Shown here: positions 26,436 to 36,260 of the stretch, piece by piece
Layout of the letters: each line of letters opens with the position of its first letter
Numbering within the stretch: position 1 is the first letter of the stretch
Origin: Conexibacter arvalis
GTDB taxonomy: Bacteria > Actinomycetota > Thermoleophilia > Solirubrobacterales > Solirubrobacteraceae
Direction of reading: 5' to 3'
Assembly: GCF_014199525.1 (NCBI RefSeq)
Contig: NZ_JACHNU010000001.1
Span: 1,342,182-1,406,181 of the forward strand
DNA length: 64,000 nt
Program-made: the position numbers and the translations under genes
Notes under the pieces: generated by a model
The model's database searches: none
The model's input: the letters and a program-made list of their open reading frames with translations, nothing else
What the model was told of the DNA's origin: nothing

Positions 26436-26741
26436 GTCGTATCCGGTCCTTTCTCCTGTCGACTCGGCGGAGGGTGGAAAAACACAAACGTCCACGATTC
26501 GGCGCGCTGGCCTCGAGCCGCATCGCGAGCCCCCTGAATTCCCCCTACGTTATGTGTTCAAAAGCGGCCGGACCGCGTGGTTCAGCCGGCTGATCCGGAT
26601 CTTAGCGCGGCGCCGCGTCACCGGGTTCACCCACTGACGTGAAATGGCGCGGTCGGCCTGCCGGGGCGCCCGCGCGTCACTCAAAGTTGACGGATCGCGC
26701 CGTGTCGTCTCACCTCGGCGCCGGTCCGCCGCCGCTCACTG
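26436..26741 (-). other. 306-bp non-coding region upstream of the AT-hook gene
   Basis: No convincing gene on either strand. Base composition drops well below the flanks in 26476-26570. On the minus strand TAAGAT (26604 to 26599) is a candidate -10, giving a leader of about 157 nt that contains a T-rich run near 26480 and several short inverted repeats. The region may hold an autoregulatory site or a structured 5' leader for the AT-hook gene. Confidence 0.4.
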
Positions 26742-27191
26742 TCAGCGAGCCTCCACCAGCGCCTTCAACCGCTCCAGCGACCGCTGCGCCTCCCGCTCGG
26801 AGAGGCCGCCGACGAGCACGCGTCCGGCGACGGCGCCGAGCGGGCCGCCGGGCGCCTTGAACTCGTTGACGTAGTCGAAGCGCGTCGCCGCGCCGCCGTC
26901 GCGCTCCTCCAGCTCGTAGACGATCGAGGCGTGCGAGTGGACCGGTCCGCGACCGTGCCAGACGGCGCGCCGCGGCGGGTCGATCTCGACGATCGTCCAC
27001 TCGACGTGGAGGTGGGCGCCGCGCAGGGTCAGGACCTGCTCGAAGGTCGAGCCGCGCTGCAGGCGGGCCGGCGCGTCGCCGAGCGAGCGGTGGATCGTCA
27101 CCCAGTCGGCGAGCCGGCGCGGGTCCATCACGACCTCCCACACGCGCTCCGGCGAGGCGGCGATCTCGATCCCCGAGCGGACGACCGTCAT
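26742..27191 (-). CDS. SRPBCC (START/polyketide-cyclase-like) family protein
   Basis: 149 residues. The helix-grip fold is apparent: opening strand GIEIAASPERVWEVVMDPRRLADWV, central strands with HVEWTIVEIDPPRRAVWHGRG, and the long C-terminal helix REAQRSLERLKALVEA. Members bind small hydrophobic molecules; the ligand is unknown. ATG 27191 is preferred over GTG 27200 because TAGGGT (27204 to 27199) is 7 nt upstream, predicting a leaderless mRNA that starts one base before the ATG. Confidence 0.82.
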   Translation of the reverse strand: MTVVRSGIEIAASPERVWEVVMDPRRLADWVTIHRSLGDAPARLQRGSTFEQVLTLRGAHLHVEWTIVEIDPPRRAVWHGRGPVHSHASIVYELEERDGGAATRFDYVNEFKAPGGPLGAVAGRVLVGGLSEREAQRSLERLKALVEAR

Positions 27192-27258
27192 GGCCGGCAC
27201 CCTACCCGCCGCGGACGGCGCGCGGGCCCGGCGGAGGCGGCGGGGCGGCGCGCGCGGC

Positions 27259-28197
27259 TCACCGCGCCGCCAGCGGCTCGTCGCGCTCCCATTCGGCGAG
27301 CGCGTGCTCGATCGCCGCGTCGAGGCGGTGGAGGCGGACGCCGAGCAGCTCGGCCGTGTCGCCGCCGCGCGGCAGCAGGTCGGTCCCGAGGCCGGCCATC
27401 AGCGGCCCGACGAGCGCGTGCTGCTCGCCGGCGATCGCGGCGGCGAGGCGGCTGGTGACGCTGAGCGGGGCCGGCGGGTCGAGCGCGACCACCGGGCGGT
27501 CGAGCATCAGCAGGTCGCGGATCCGCTCGATCAGCTCGCGATAGGTGACGACGTCGGGGCCGGCGACGTCGAGCGAGCGCTCGCGGCCGGACGGCAGCCG
27601 CGCGGTCGCCGCGGCGGCGAGCAGCTCGACGACGTCGCGCTCGTCGACCGGCTGGGTGCGGTGGTCGCGCCATGCCGGCAGCGCCAGCACGGGCAGCCGC
27701 TCGATCAGGCGCACGAGGAAGCGGAACGAGCGCGAACGGGCGCCGATCACGATCGAGGCGCGCAGCGCGATCGCGTCGGGGACGGCGTCGAGCAGGACGC
27801 GCTCGACGGCGAGCCGGCTGGAGAGGTGCGGCGACGGCGGCGCGTCGGCCGGCACGAAGCCGCCAAGGTAGACGATCCGGCGCACGCCGGCCGCCCGTGC
27901 GGCGTCGGCGAAGCGCTCGGCGGCCGCCAGCTCGCGCGCCGGGAAGCCCGCGTCGGTCCCGTCCGCCCCCTCCGGCGGCGGCTCCATCGAGTGGATCAGG
28001 TAGTAGGCGACGTCGATCCCCGCGAGCGCCGCGTCGAGCCCCTCGCCGGTGACGGCGTCGCCGAGCGCGAGCGGCACGTCGACCTCGACACGGCCCGCGT
28101 CGCGCGCGAAGCCGCGCAGCTCGTGACCCTCGCGCCGGAGCCGCGGGACGAGCCGCGACCCGACGAATCCGCTGACGCCCGTTATCAGGATTCGCAT
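27259..28197 (-). CDS. NmrA-like NAD(P)-binding protein (atypical short-chain dehydrogenase)
   Basis: 312 residues. N-terminal Rossmann motif TGVSGFVGSRLVPRL, then YYLIHSMEPP, RRIVYLGGFVP, and SRLAVERVLL in place of the usual YxxxK. This matches the complex-I-NDUFA9/NmrA type of atypical SDR, which often binds NAD(P) without a known dehydrogenase activity. The C-terminal third (ELIERIRDLL...) is helical. ATG 28197 is preceded 9 nt upstream by a CATGCT -10-like hexamer. Confidence 0.8.
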   Translation of the reverse strand: MRILITGVSGFVGSRLVPRLRREGHELRGFARDAGRVEVDVPLALGDAVTGEGLDAALAGIDVAYYLIHSMEPPPEGADGTDAGFPARELAAAERFADAARAAGVRRIVYLGGFVPADAPPSPHLSSRLAVERVLLDAVPDAIALRASIVIGARSRSFRFLVRLIERLPVLALPAWRDHRTQPVDERDVVELLAAAATARLPSGRERSLDVAGPDVVTYRELIERIRDLLMLDRPVVALDPPAPLSVTSRLAAAIAGEQHALVGPLMAGLGTDLLPRGGDTAELLGVRLHRLDAAIEHALAEWERDEPLAAR

Positions 28198-28250
28198 CGT
28201 CTGAGAAGCATGACGGGCGCCCGATCGCGAAACGTCCGCAAAGAGCGGGG

Positions 28251-28317
28251 AGTTCCTTCTCCCCATAGCATTTTTCCGCGGATTTGCAGGAGTTCCTCGA
28301 CGGAAGAGAAAGTTCCT
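28251..28317. promoter_or_regulatory. Phased AGTTCCT direct repeats in a low-GC divergent promoter region
   Basis: AGTTCCT occurs at 28251, 28291 and 28311, that is 40 and 20 bp apart, so all three lie on the same face of the helix. The first is the loop side of a hairpin GGGGAG/CTCCCC (28247-28264). The region (28198-28427) separates the divergent NmrA-like gene and the small Cys-rich gene and is AT-richer than its surroundings. Confidence 0.45.
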
Positions 28318-28427
28318 GCGTTTTGCGAGATTCGGCGTTGAGCCCCCTCCGCGCATTTGTTTCACTGCGCGCCTCCCAGTTGTCAGCAAGCGGTCGAGAG
28401 GCCGAGCGAAGGAGGTCGACGGGCAGG

Positions 28428-28658
28428 ATGGCGAAGGGTCGTGGGAACGGGCGGAGAGTCGGATGCGATGACTGCTTCTTCCGCCAGAACCTGCTCTGCG
28501 CGCTCGCGGACGCCGAGCCGTGCGCGACCTTCCGGCCAGCCCATCCCGACGGCCTGCGCCCGCCCCGCCAGCTGCGCTTCCAGTTCCGTCAGGAGCGCCG
28601 CACGCATGCCGTCTGGGCGATGCCCTCGGCGCAGGAGCAGGCCGCCCTCCACGCCTGA
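28428..28658 (+). CDS. Small conserved-looking cysteine protein, function unknown
   Basis: 76 residues from ATG 28428, with AAGGAGGT (28409-28416) eleven bases upstream. Four cysteines near the N-terminus (GCDDCFFRQNLLCAL, then EPCATFRP) could bind zinc or an iron-sulfur cluster. The rest is rich in Arg, Gln and Pro. No membrane segment or signal. It has its own long AT-richer promoter region with phased repeats, so expression is probably regulated. I do not recognise the family; a WhiB relationship is conceivable but the spacing and the lack of a WhiB turn motif argue against it. Confidence 0.6.
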   Translation: MAKGRGNGRRVGCDDCFFRQNLLCALADAEPCATFRPAHPDGLRPPRQLRFQFRQERRTHAVWAMPSAQEQAALHA

Positions 28659-28765
28659 CCGGGCGCCCCGCGAGCGTCCCCTCCGGGAACGGCCCGGAGG
28701 GGAGGTGAGCGCCGAGAGCTGGCCGCACGGCTAGAGTGTCCCACCCAGGTGGGAAGGCCCCAGGC

Positions 28766-29527
28766 GTGAAGATCACCGTGCTCGGCAAGTCGCCGGCCTG
28801 GCAAGACCCGGGCGGCGCATGCAGCGGCTACCTCGTCGAAGAGGAGGACTGCTGTCTGCTGCTCGACTGCGGCAACGGCGTCTTCGGCAAGCTGCGCGAG
28901 CGGCGCGACTACGAGGAGGTCGACGCGGTCGTCGTCTCCCATCTCCACTCCGACCACTGCTTCGACCTGATCCCGTACGCGTACGCGCTGTCGTACTCGC
29001 CGCGGGCGAGAGAGTTCCCCAACCCGCGCCCGACGCTGTACGCGCCGCCCGGCGGCCAGGAGTCGTTCCGTGCCGTCACCGGCACGTGGGGGCTCGCGGA
29101 GCTGGTCGAGCAGGCCTTCTGCCTGATCGAGTACGAGCCGGAGACGACGATCGACCTCGGCCCGCTGCAGATCCGCTTCCACGAGGTCCCGCACTTCATC
29201 CGCACCTTCGCCGTCCAGGTCACCAGCAGAGCGGGGAGCTTCACCTTCGGCGCCGACTGCTGCCCCAACGACGCGCTCGTCGAGTTCGCGCGCGGGACCG
29301 ACCTGCTGATGCTCGAGGCGACGCTCGAGCACCCGGAGCCGGACGGCCAGCGCGGCCACCTCACCGCCGCCGAGGCGGGCGCCCACGGCCGCCGCGCCGG
29401 CGCCGGGCAGCTGGTGCTGACCCACTTCGAGCAGGGCGACCACGCCGAGCGCTTCCGCGCGCAGGCGGCGGCCGAGTTCGGCGGCCCGGTCGAGCTCGCC
29501 GTCGAGGGCGCGGTCTACACTGTCTGA
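28766..29527 (+). CDS. Metallo-beta-lactamase-fold hydrolase (RNase Z-like group)
   Basis: 253 residues. HLHSDH metal motif at ~residue 66, further ligands in EVPHFIRTFAV, FGADC and the final LTHFEQGDH. The order follows small RNase Z/ElaC-like or cyclic-nucleotide phosphodiesterase-like proteins, but the substrate is not predictable. GTG 28766 is chosen for the GGAAGG ribosome site (28752-28757) and the TAGAGT -10 (28732-28737), which imply a 22-nt leader. Unusually for this window, this gene has a proper leader with a ribosome site. Confidence 0.82.
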   Translation: MKITVLGKSPAWQDPGGACSGYLVEEEDCCLLLDCGNGVFGKLRERRDYEEVDAVVVSHLHSDHCFDLIPYAYALSYSPRAREFPNPRPTLYAPPGGQESFRAVTGTWGLAELVEQAFCLIEYEPETTIDLGPLQIRFHEVPHFIRTFAVQVTSRAGSFTFGADCCPNDALVEFARGTDLLMLEATLEHPEPDGQRGHLTAAEAGAHGRRAGAGQLVLTHFEQGDHAERFRAQAAAEFGGPVELAVEGAVYTV

Positions 29528-29597
29528 GCCGCGCTCGCGCCGACGCGCCAATCACACCGGCTGTCAGCTCGCCGCGCAGATGGGTAGATTCCGGCAC

Positions 29598-30097
29598 ATG
29601 GCGCCGGAACGCGACCTCTTCGCGAACTTCGAGCGGATGCGGCGAGAGATGGACGAGCTGTTCGGAGACGTGCTCCAACGGCCGGGCATCGCGCCGCGCA
29701 AGCGCGGCGGCTTCTCGCCCGCGGTCGACGTCTACTACGCCGACGACCCGGCTCGTGCCGTCGTGACCGCCGAGCTGCCGGGGATCGACGCCGACAGACT
29801 GTCGCTGGAGATCCAGGGGCGCGAGCTGGTGCTCTCCGGCCACCGCCACCCGAACGAGGCCGAGGGCCGCGTCTACCAGCAGGTCGAGATCGAGCACGGC
29901 CCCTTCCGGCGCGTCGTGCAGCTCGGCGCCGAGGTGCGCGGCGAGGAGGCCAAGGCGATCTACGAGGACGGGCTGCTGCGCGTCGAGCTGCCGCTCGCGC
30001 AGCCCGAGCCGCGGCGCCGCAGCGTCCCGATCGAGGTGCCACACCCCTCGTCGAAGCCGACCCCGCGCCGCGGCCCCGATCCGGACGGCGGCTCGGC

Positions 30098-30101
<4 letters not shown>
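29598..30101 (+). CDS. Hsp20/alpha-crystallin small heat-shock protein
   Basis: 167 residues. Alpha-crystallin domain from ~residue 37 to ~130 (SPAVDVYYADDPARAVVTAELPGIDADRL...LVLSGHR...GPFRRVVQL...AIYEDGLLRVELPL), followed by a Pro/Arg tail. It holds unfolding proteins. ATG 29598 lies 7 nt after TAGATT (29585-29590), predicting a one-base leader. Its stop overlaps the lon start (ATGA), so chaperone and protease are made from one message. No CIRCE or HAIR element is visible upstream. Confidence 0.93.
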
Positions 30102-32518
<2,417 letters not shown>

Positions 32519-32593
32519 GCGCCAGCGTGGCGGTGCGGGGCAGGGGGTATGCTCGGATCGCACCAGAGCAAGCGGACCAAGGGAGCACCTCGC

Positions 32594-33037
32594 ATGGCAG
32601 CACGCAGCAAGAAGGCGAAGAAGGCGGCGACCGCGGCGGCTGCGACGACGAGCCCGTGGGTGCAGCGCCTCGTCGACGACGAAGACCTCCGCGACAACTT
32701 CCGCGTCGCCTTCGAGGCGGCGAAGGACGCCTACGAGCGGATCTCCTCCGACGGCAAGAGCCCGAAGGCGCTCGTCGAGGACAAGAAGCTGAAGAAGGAT
32801 CTGAACAAGGCCGCCGACGCGCTCAAGGACGCCGGCGCCGCCCTCAAGGAGGGCCCCAAGCCGAAGAAGAAGAAGGGCGGCTTCGGCAAGAAGCTGATGC
32901 TCCTCGTCGTCGGCGCGGCCATCGCGCTCGCCGTCAGCGAGGACCTGCGCACGAAGGTGCTCGACCTCCTGTTCGGCAAGGAGGAGGAGTTCGAGTACAC
33001 CTCCACCACCTCGCCGGGCACGCCGCCCGCGGCGTAG
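32594..33037 (+). CDS. Small Lys-rich protein with one membrane segment, function unknown
   Basis: 147 residues. Basic Lys/Ala-rich start, a helical middle (WVQRLVDDEDLRDNFRVAFEAAKDAYERI, then a Lys-rich helix), a PKPKKKKGGFGKK linker, one hydrophobic helix (LMLLVVGAAIALAVSEDL) and an acidic-to-polar tail. Probably a membrane-tethered cytoplasmic helical protein. ATG 32594 has GGGAG nearby and a -10-like TATGCT at 32548-32553, giving a ~34-nt leader. It is followed by a strong terminator, so it is a single-gene unit after lon. Confidence 0.6.
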   Translation: MAARSKKAKKAATAAAATTSPWVQRLVDDEDLRDNFRVAFEAAKDAYERISSDGKSPKALVEDKKLKKDLNKAADALKDAGAALKEGPKPKKKKGGFGKKLMLLVVGAAIALAVSEDLRTKVLDLLFGKEEEFEYTSTTSPGTPPAA

Positions 33038-33062
33038 CCGGCGCCAGCGACGACGCGATGCC

Positions 33063-33090
33063 GAGAGGGCGCCCGGTCGGGCGCCCTCTC
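33063..33090 (+). terminator. Transcription terminator hairpin
   Basis: Perfect 12-bp stem GAGAGGGCGCCC (33063-33074) with GGGCGCCCTCTC (33079-33090) and loop GGTC, right after the small membrane protein gene. The following TGCGTTCT is a weak T-tract. Confidence 0.8.
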
Positions 33091-33135
33091 TGCGTTCTGC
33101 AGGCCTTTGGCCGTCGGGCCAGCTACGATCGGGGC

Positions 33136-33771
33136 ATGTCCGCAGCCGATGCGATCACCGCCGGTGCCGAGGCGCCGACGCGCGCGCTCGAGAGCGACAA
33201 GGCCAAGCGGATCGTCGACGCGATGCGCGCGAGCGTCGCCGCCCGCGGCGCCGCCGGCTCGACCTTCGACCACGTCGCGCGCGAGGCCGGCGTCTCGCGC
33301 GGGCTGCTGCACTACTACTTCGGCACGAAGGAGCGGCTGCTCGTCGAGGTCGTGCGGCGCGACTGCGACATCCGCATCGCGGCCCTCGCCGCCTCGCTCC
33401 AGGACGCCCACACCGCGGACGATTTCATCGACGGCCTCGTGCGCGGCCTCGACGACCTCGTGCGCGGCGACTCGGCGCTCGTCACGCTGATGTTCGAGCT
33501 GTTCACGCTCTCGCGCCGCAACGAGGAGATCGCCGGCGCGCTGGCCGAGCTGTGCCGGCAGATGCGCGGCCACCTCGCCGCCTCGCTGCAGGCGAAGCAG
33601 GACGAGGGCGTGGTGCGGCTCGGCGCCGAGCCCGACGCCGTCGCCGGCGTCCTGCTGGCGCTCGCCGACGGGCTGGCGCTGCGCTTCCTGACCGAGCCCG
33701 ACCGCGACCAGCGCCCGACCGTCGGCGCCGCGGTCGCCGCCGCGCGCACGCTGATCGCCGACCCGGCGTAG
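33136..33771 (+). CDS. TetR-family transcriptional regulator
   Basis: 211 residues. N-terminal helix-turn-helix (IVDAMRASVAARGAAGSTFDHVAREAGVSRGLLHYYFGTKERLL) at ~residues 24-68, then the variable ligand-binding helices. Probably a repressor; no target is obvious because both neighbours look unrelated. ATG 33136 lies 6 nt after TACGAT (33124-33129): the predicted transcription start is the A of the ATG, a clean leaderless case. Convergent with glyS across 222 bp of non-coding DNA. Confidence 0.9.
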   Translation: MSAADAITAGAEAPTRALESDKAKRIVDAMRASVAARGAAGSTFDHVAREAGVSRGLLHYYFGTKERLLVEVVRRDCDIRIAALAASLQDAHTADDFIDGLVRGLDDLVRGDSALVTLMFELFTLSRRNEEIAGALAELCRQMRGHLAASLQAKQDEGVVRLGAEPDAVAGVLLALADGLALRFLTEPDRDQRPTVGAAVAAARTLIADPA

Positions 33772-33793
33772 CCGACAGCGCACGGCGACGCCG

Positions 33794-33830
33794 CGCTCGC
33801 CCAGCCGCGGCGAGAGGCGCTCGGCGAGCG
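33794..33830. terminator. Possible hairpin in the 222-bp gap between convergent tetR and glyS
   Basis: Stem CGCTCGCC (33794-33801) with GGCGAGCG (33823-33830) and a 21-nt loop. A second small hairpin GCGGC-TTC-GCCGC sits at 33862-33874. The rest of 33772-33993 is GC-rich with no supported gene. Confidence 0.35.
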
Positions 33831-33993
33831 TCGTGCCGACGCTGGATCGGCGCGGTCGCTGGCGGCTTCGCCGCTCCGCCCGCCTGCGCCGGGACGCTCG
33901 AGCTCGACCGCCGCTGAACGTCGTGGGCGCCGCCGCGGCTGCGCTCGCGCGCGCGGCGGGATGGCGCCCGCCCGCGGCGACCCGGCCGGCGCC

Positions 33994-35370
33994 CTACGAC
34001 GCGGGAGCGAGCTTCGGGCTGGTCCAGGGCGCCGCGAGGCGGCGCTCCAGCTCCGGCGCCAGCTCGTCGATCGCGATCCGCACCTGCTCGAGCGTGTCGC
34101 GGTCGCGCAGCGTGACGGTGCGGTCCTCGAGCGTCTGGTGGTCGACCGTCACGCCCCACGGCGTGCCGATCTCGTCCTGGCGGCGGTAGCGCTTGCCGAT
34201 CGAGCCGCCCTCGTCGTACTCGGCCTGCATCCGCCGGCGGAGGTCGTCGAAGATCTCTCTGGCGACCTCGGGGTGGCCGGCCTTCTTCAGCAGCGGCATC
34301 ACCGCGACCTTGACCGGCGCGAGCTTCGGGTGCAGCCGCAGGACCGTGCGCGTCTCGCCCTCGACCTCCTCCTCGTCGTAGGCGTCGACGAGGAAGGCGA
34401 GCGTCGCGCGGTCGGCGCCGGCGGCCGGCTCGATCACGTGCGGCGTGTAGCGCTCGCCCGTGCCCGGGTCGAGGTACTCGAGCTTCTCGCCGGAGGCGTT
34501 TCTGTGCGCCGTCAGGTCGTAGTCGCCGCGGTTCGCTATCCCCTCCAGCTCCGACCAGCCGATCGGGAAGAGGTACTCGACGTCGCTCGTGCCGGAGGAG
34601 TAGTGCGACAGCTCGTCCTGCTCGTGGGGGCGCAGCCGCAGGTGGTCGGGCCGGATGCCGAGGTCGGTGTACCAGCGCTCGCGGGCGGCGAGCCAGTGGG
34701 CGAACCAGCGGTCGGCCTCGGCCGGCGGGACGAAGAACTCCATCTCCATCTGCTCGAACTCGCGCGTGCGGAAGATGAAGTTGCCGGGCGTGATCTCGTT
34801 GCGGAACGACTTGCCGATCTGCGCGATCCCGAACGGCGGCTTTCTGCGCGCGAACTGGAGCACGTTCTTGAAGTTGATGAAGATGCCCTGGGCCGTCTCG
34901 GGGCGCAGGTAGACGGTCGAGCCGGCCTCTCTGACGGGGCCGACGGTCGTCTCGAACATCAGGTTGAAGGCGCGCGGCTCGCTCAGCTCGCCGCCGCAGG
35001 TCGGACAGCGCACGAGCGCCGGGTCCTCGCCGTTCTCGACGGCGGCCTCCTGCAGGTGGTCGAGCCGCCACCGTCTCTTGCACTCGCCGAGGCACTGGAC
35101 GAGCGGGTCGCTGAAGCCGGCGAGGTGGCCGCTCGCCTCCCACACGCGGGGGCTCTGGATGATCGCCGAGTCGATCGCGACGACGTCGTCGCGCTCCTGC
35201 AGCATCGAGCGCCACCACTCGTTCTTGACGTTCGTCTTGAGCAGCACGCCGTAGTGGCCGAAGTCGTAGGTCGACCCGACTCCGCCGTAGATCTCGGAGG
35301 AGGGGAAGATGAAGCCGCGCCGCTTGCAGAGCGCGACGATCTTGTCCATGGTCACGATGTCGCTCGTCAT
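33994..35370 (-). CDS. glyS: Glycyl-tRNA synthetase, homodimeric type
   Basis: 458 residues. Class II synthetase: N-terminal YGGVGSTYDFGHYGVLLKTNVK, a CPTCGGELSEPR zinc-like insertion, motif 2 GKSFRNEITPGNFIFRTREFEQMEMEFF, the GIANRGDYDLTAH stretch, and a C-terminal anticodon-binding domain (LAPVKVAVMPLLKK...). ATG 35370 is chosen because TAGCAT (35386 to 35381) lies 10 nt upstream, implying a 4-nt leader. An ORF extension to 35475 would run through the CIRCE element and is not credible. No T-box leader can fit. Confidence 0.95.
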   Translation of the reverse strand: MTSDIVTMDKIVALCKRRGFIFPSSEIYGGVGSTYDFGHYGVLLKTNVKNEWWRSMLQERDDVVAIDSAIIQSPRVWEASGHLAGFSDPLVQCLGECKRRWRLDHLQEAAVENGEDPALVRCPTCGGELSEPRAFNLMFETTVGPVREAGSTVYLRPETAQGIFINFKNVLQFARRKPPFGIAQIGKSFRNEITPGNFIFRTREFEQMEMEFFVPPAEADRWFAHWLAARERWYTDLGIRPDHLRLRPHEQDELSHYSSGTSDVEYLFPIGWSELEGIANRGDYDLTAHRNASGEKLEYLDPGTGERYTPHVIEPAAGADRATLAFLVDAYDEEEVEGETRTVLRLHPKLAPVKVAVMPLLKKAGHPEVAREIFDDLRRRMQAEYDEGGSIGKRYRRQDEIGTPWGVTVDHQTLEDRTVTLRDRDTLEQVRIAIDELAPELERRLAAPWTSPKLAPAS

Positions 35371-35421
35371 CCGGCCCGTGATGCTAGCCGGGCGCGCCCG
35401 GTCGGCGCTGAGAGAGCCGTT

Positions 35422-35448
35422 TTGGCACTCTCGCGCCGAGAGTGCCAA
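35422..35448 (+). promoter_or_regulatory. CIRCE element (HrcA operator)
   Basis: Perfect 9-9-9 inverted repeat: TTGGCACTC (35422-35430), 9-nt spacer, GAGTGCCAA (35440-35448). It matches the CIRCE consensus TTAGCACTC-N9-GAGTGCTAA except for one symmetric change that is common in Actinobacteria. It lies just upstream of the TATACT -10 (35458-35463) of the FmdB-like gene and 48-74 bp upstream of the predicted glyS start point. Confidence 0.9.
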
Positions 35449-35473
35449 GCAACTGCCTATACTCTCCCGGACC

Positions 35474-35815
35474 ATGCCGATCTACGAGTACCGCTGCGAG
35501 AACGGACACACCTTCGAGACGCTTCAGCGGATGGTTGACGACCCGCTCGACGCGTGCGAGATCTGCGACGCGCCCGCCCAGCGCGTCCTTCACGCTCCCG
35601 CGGTTCACTTCAAGGGCTCTGGCTTCTATAACACCGACTACGGCACGAAGAAGCGTGCCCGTGAGCTGAAGAGCGCGGGTGAGGGCAAGAGCGGCAGCGA
35701 TGGCACGAGCAGCGACAGCAAGAGCAACGGCGACGGCAAGCCGTCCTCCGACGGCGCCTCGGCCGCCAAGAGCGGCGGCGACACCGCCGCCAAGAGCGGC
35801 ACGGCGTCGTCGTAG
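35474..35815 (+). CDS. FmdB-family zinc-ribbon protein under CIRCE control
   Basis: 113 residues. N-terminal MPIYEYRCENGHTFE followed by CEICDAPAQRVLHAP: a zinc ribbon in which the usual second Cys is replaced by His (C-x3-H...C-x2-C). The last ~55 residues are a low-complexity Ser/Gly/Lys/Asp tail. TATACT (35458-35463) lies 10 nt before ATG 35474, so the leader is about four bases, and the CIRCE element overlaps the promoter. This makes it a probable heat-shock protein. The family's molecular role is poorly known. Confidence 0.85.
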   Translation: MPIYEYRCENGHTFETLQRMVDDPLDACEICDAPAQRVLHAPAVHFKGSGFYNTDYGTKKRARELKSAGEGKSGSDGTSSDSKSNGDGKPSSDGASAAKSGGDTAAKSGTASS

Positions 35816-35819
35816 CGCC

Positions 35820-36239
35820 GTGCGCGCGGCGGCGCTGACCGCCGCGCTCGCCGTGCTGGCCCCGGCCGCGCCCGCGGCCGCCGCCGACCGCTTCGCCGGC
35901 CAGGTCACCGACGCGCTGCGCACGCCGGTCAGAAAGCTCGCCGCCGGCCCCTCGGGCCGCGCCGTCGCCGACCTGGTCTTCCTCGACCGCGAGCGCGCCG
36001 GCACCACCTACCGCACCTGCGTCGTGCGGCGGGCCGCGCGCGGCGCGAGAGGCGCGAGAGACGCCCGCGGGATCCGCGGCGCCCGCGGCGCGAGAGCGGT
36101 CAGGACCTGCTTCAAGGCGACCAGCGGGGCGGCCGGCGCGGCGACCGTCACGCCGCTGCGCTTCAAGCGCGGCCGCTACGTCGTCCGCTGGATGGTCGCC
36201 GGCGAGGTCGTCGCCCGCTGGCGGTTCGCCGTCGTCTGA
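35820..36239 (+). CDS. Small secreted protein of unknown function
   Basis: 139 residues from GTG 35820, four bases after the fmdB stop, so likely in the same heat-shock transcript. Signal peptide (AAALTAALAVLAPAAPAAAA, cleavage near ADRF). The mature part has one basic Arg/Gly/Ala-rich insertion (residues ~70-95) between two cysteines (CVV... and CFK...), then beta-strand-like LRFKRGRYVVRWMVAGEVVARWRF. It looks like a small extracellular beta-sandwich with one disulfide. No family recognised. Confidence 0.6.
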   Translation: MRAAALTAALAVLAPAAPAAAADRFAGQVTDALRTPVRKLAAGPSGRAVADLVFLDRERAGTTYRTCVVRRAARGARGARDARGIRGARGARAVRTCFKATSGAAGAATVTPLRFKRGRYVVRWMVAGEVVARWRFAVV

Positions 36240-36260
36240 GCGGCGCGCCGCCGACGGCGC

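Noticed and set aside
28428-28658. WhiB-type regulator
   Set aside because: Four cysteines are present but the spacing does not match C-x29-C-x2-C-x5-C and the G(V/I)WGG-type turn is missing.
35371-35475. T-box or other riboswitch before glyS; similarly before metG and lysC
   Set aside because: The -10 elements lie 6-10 nt before the start codons, leaving no room for a structured leader.
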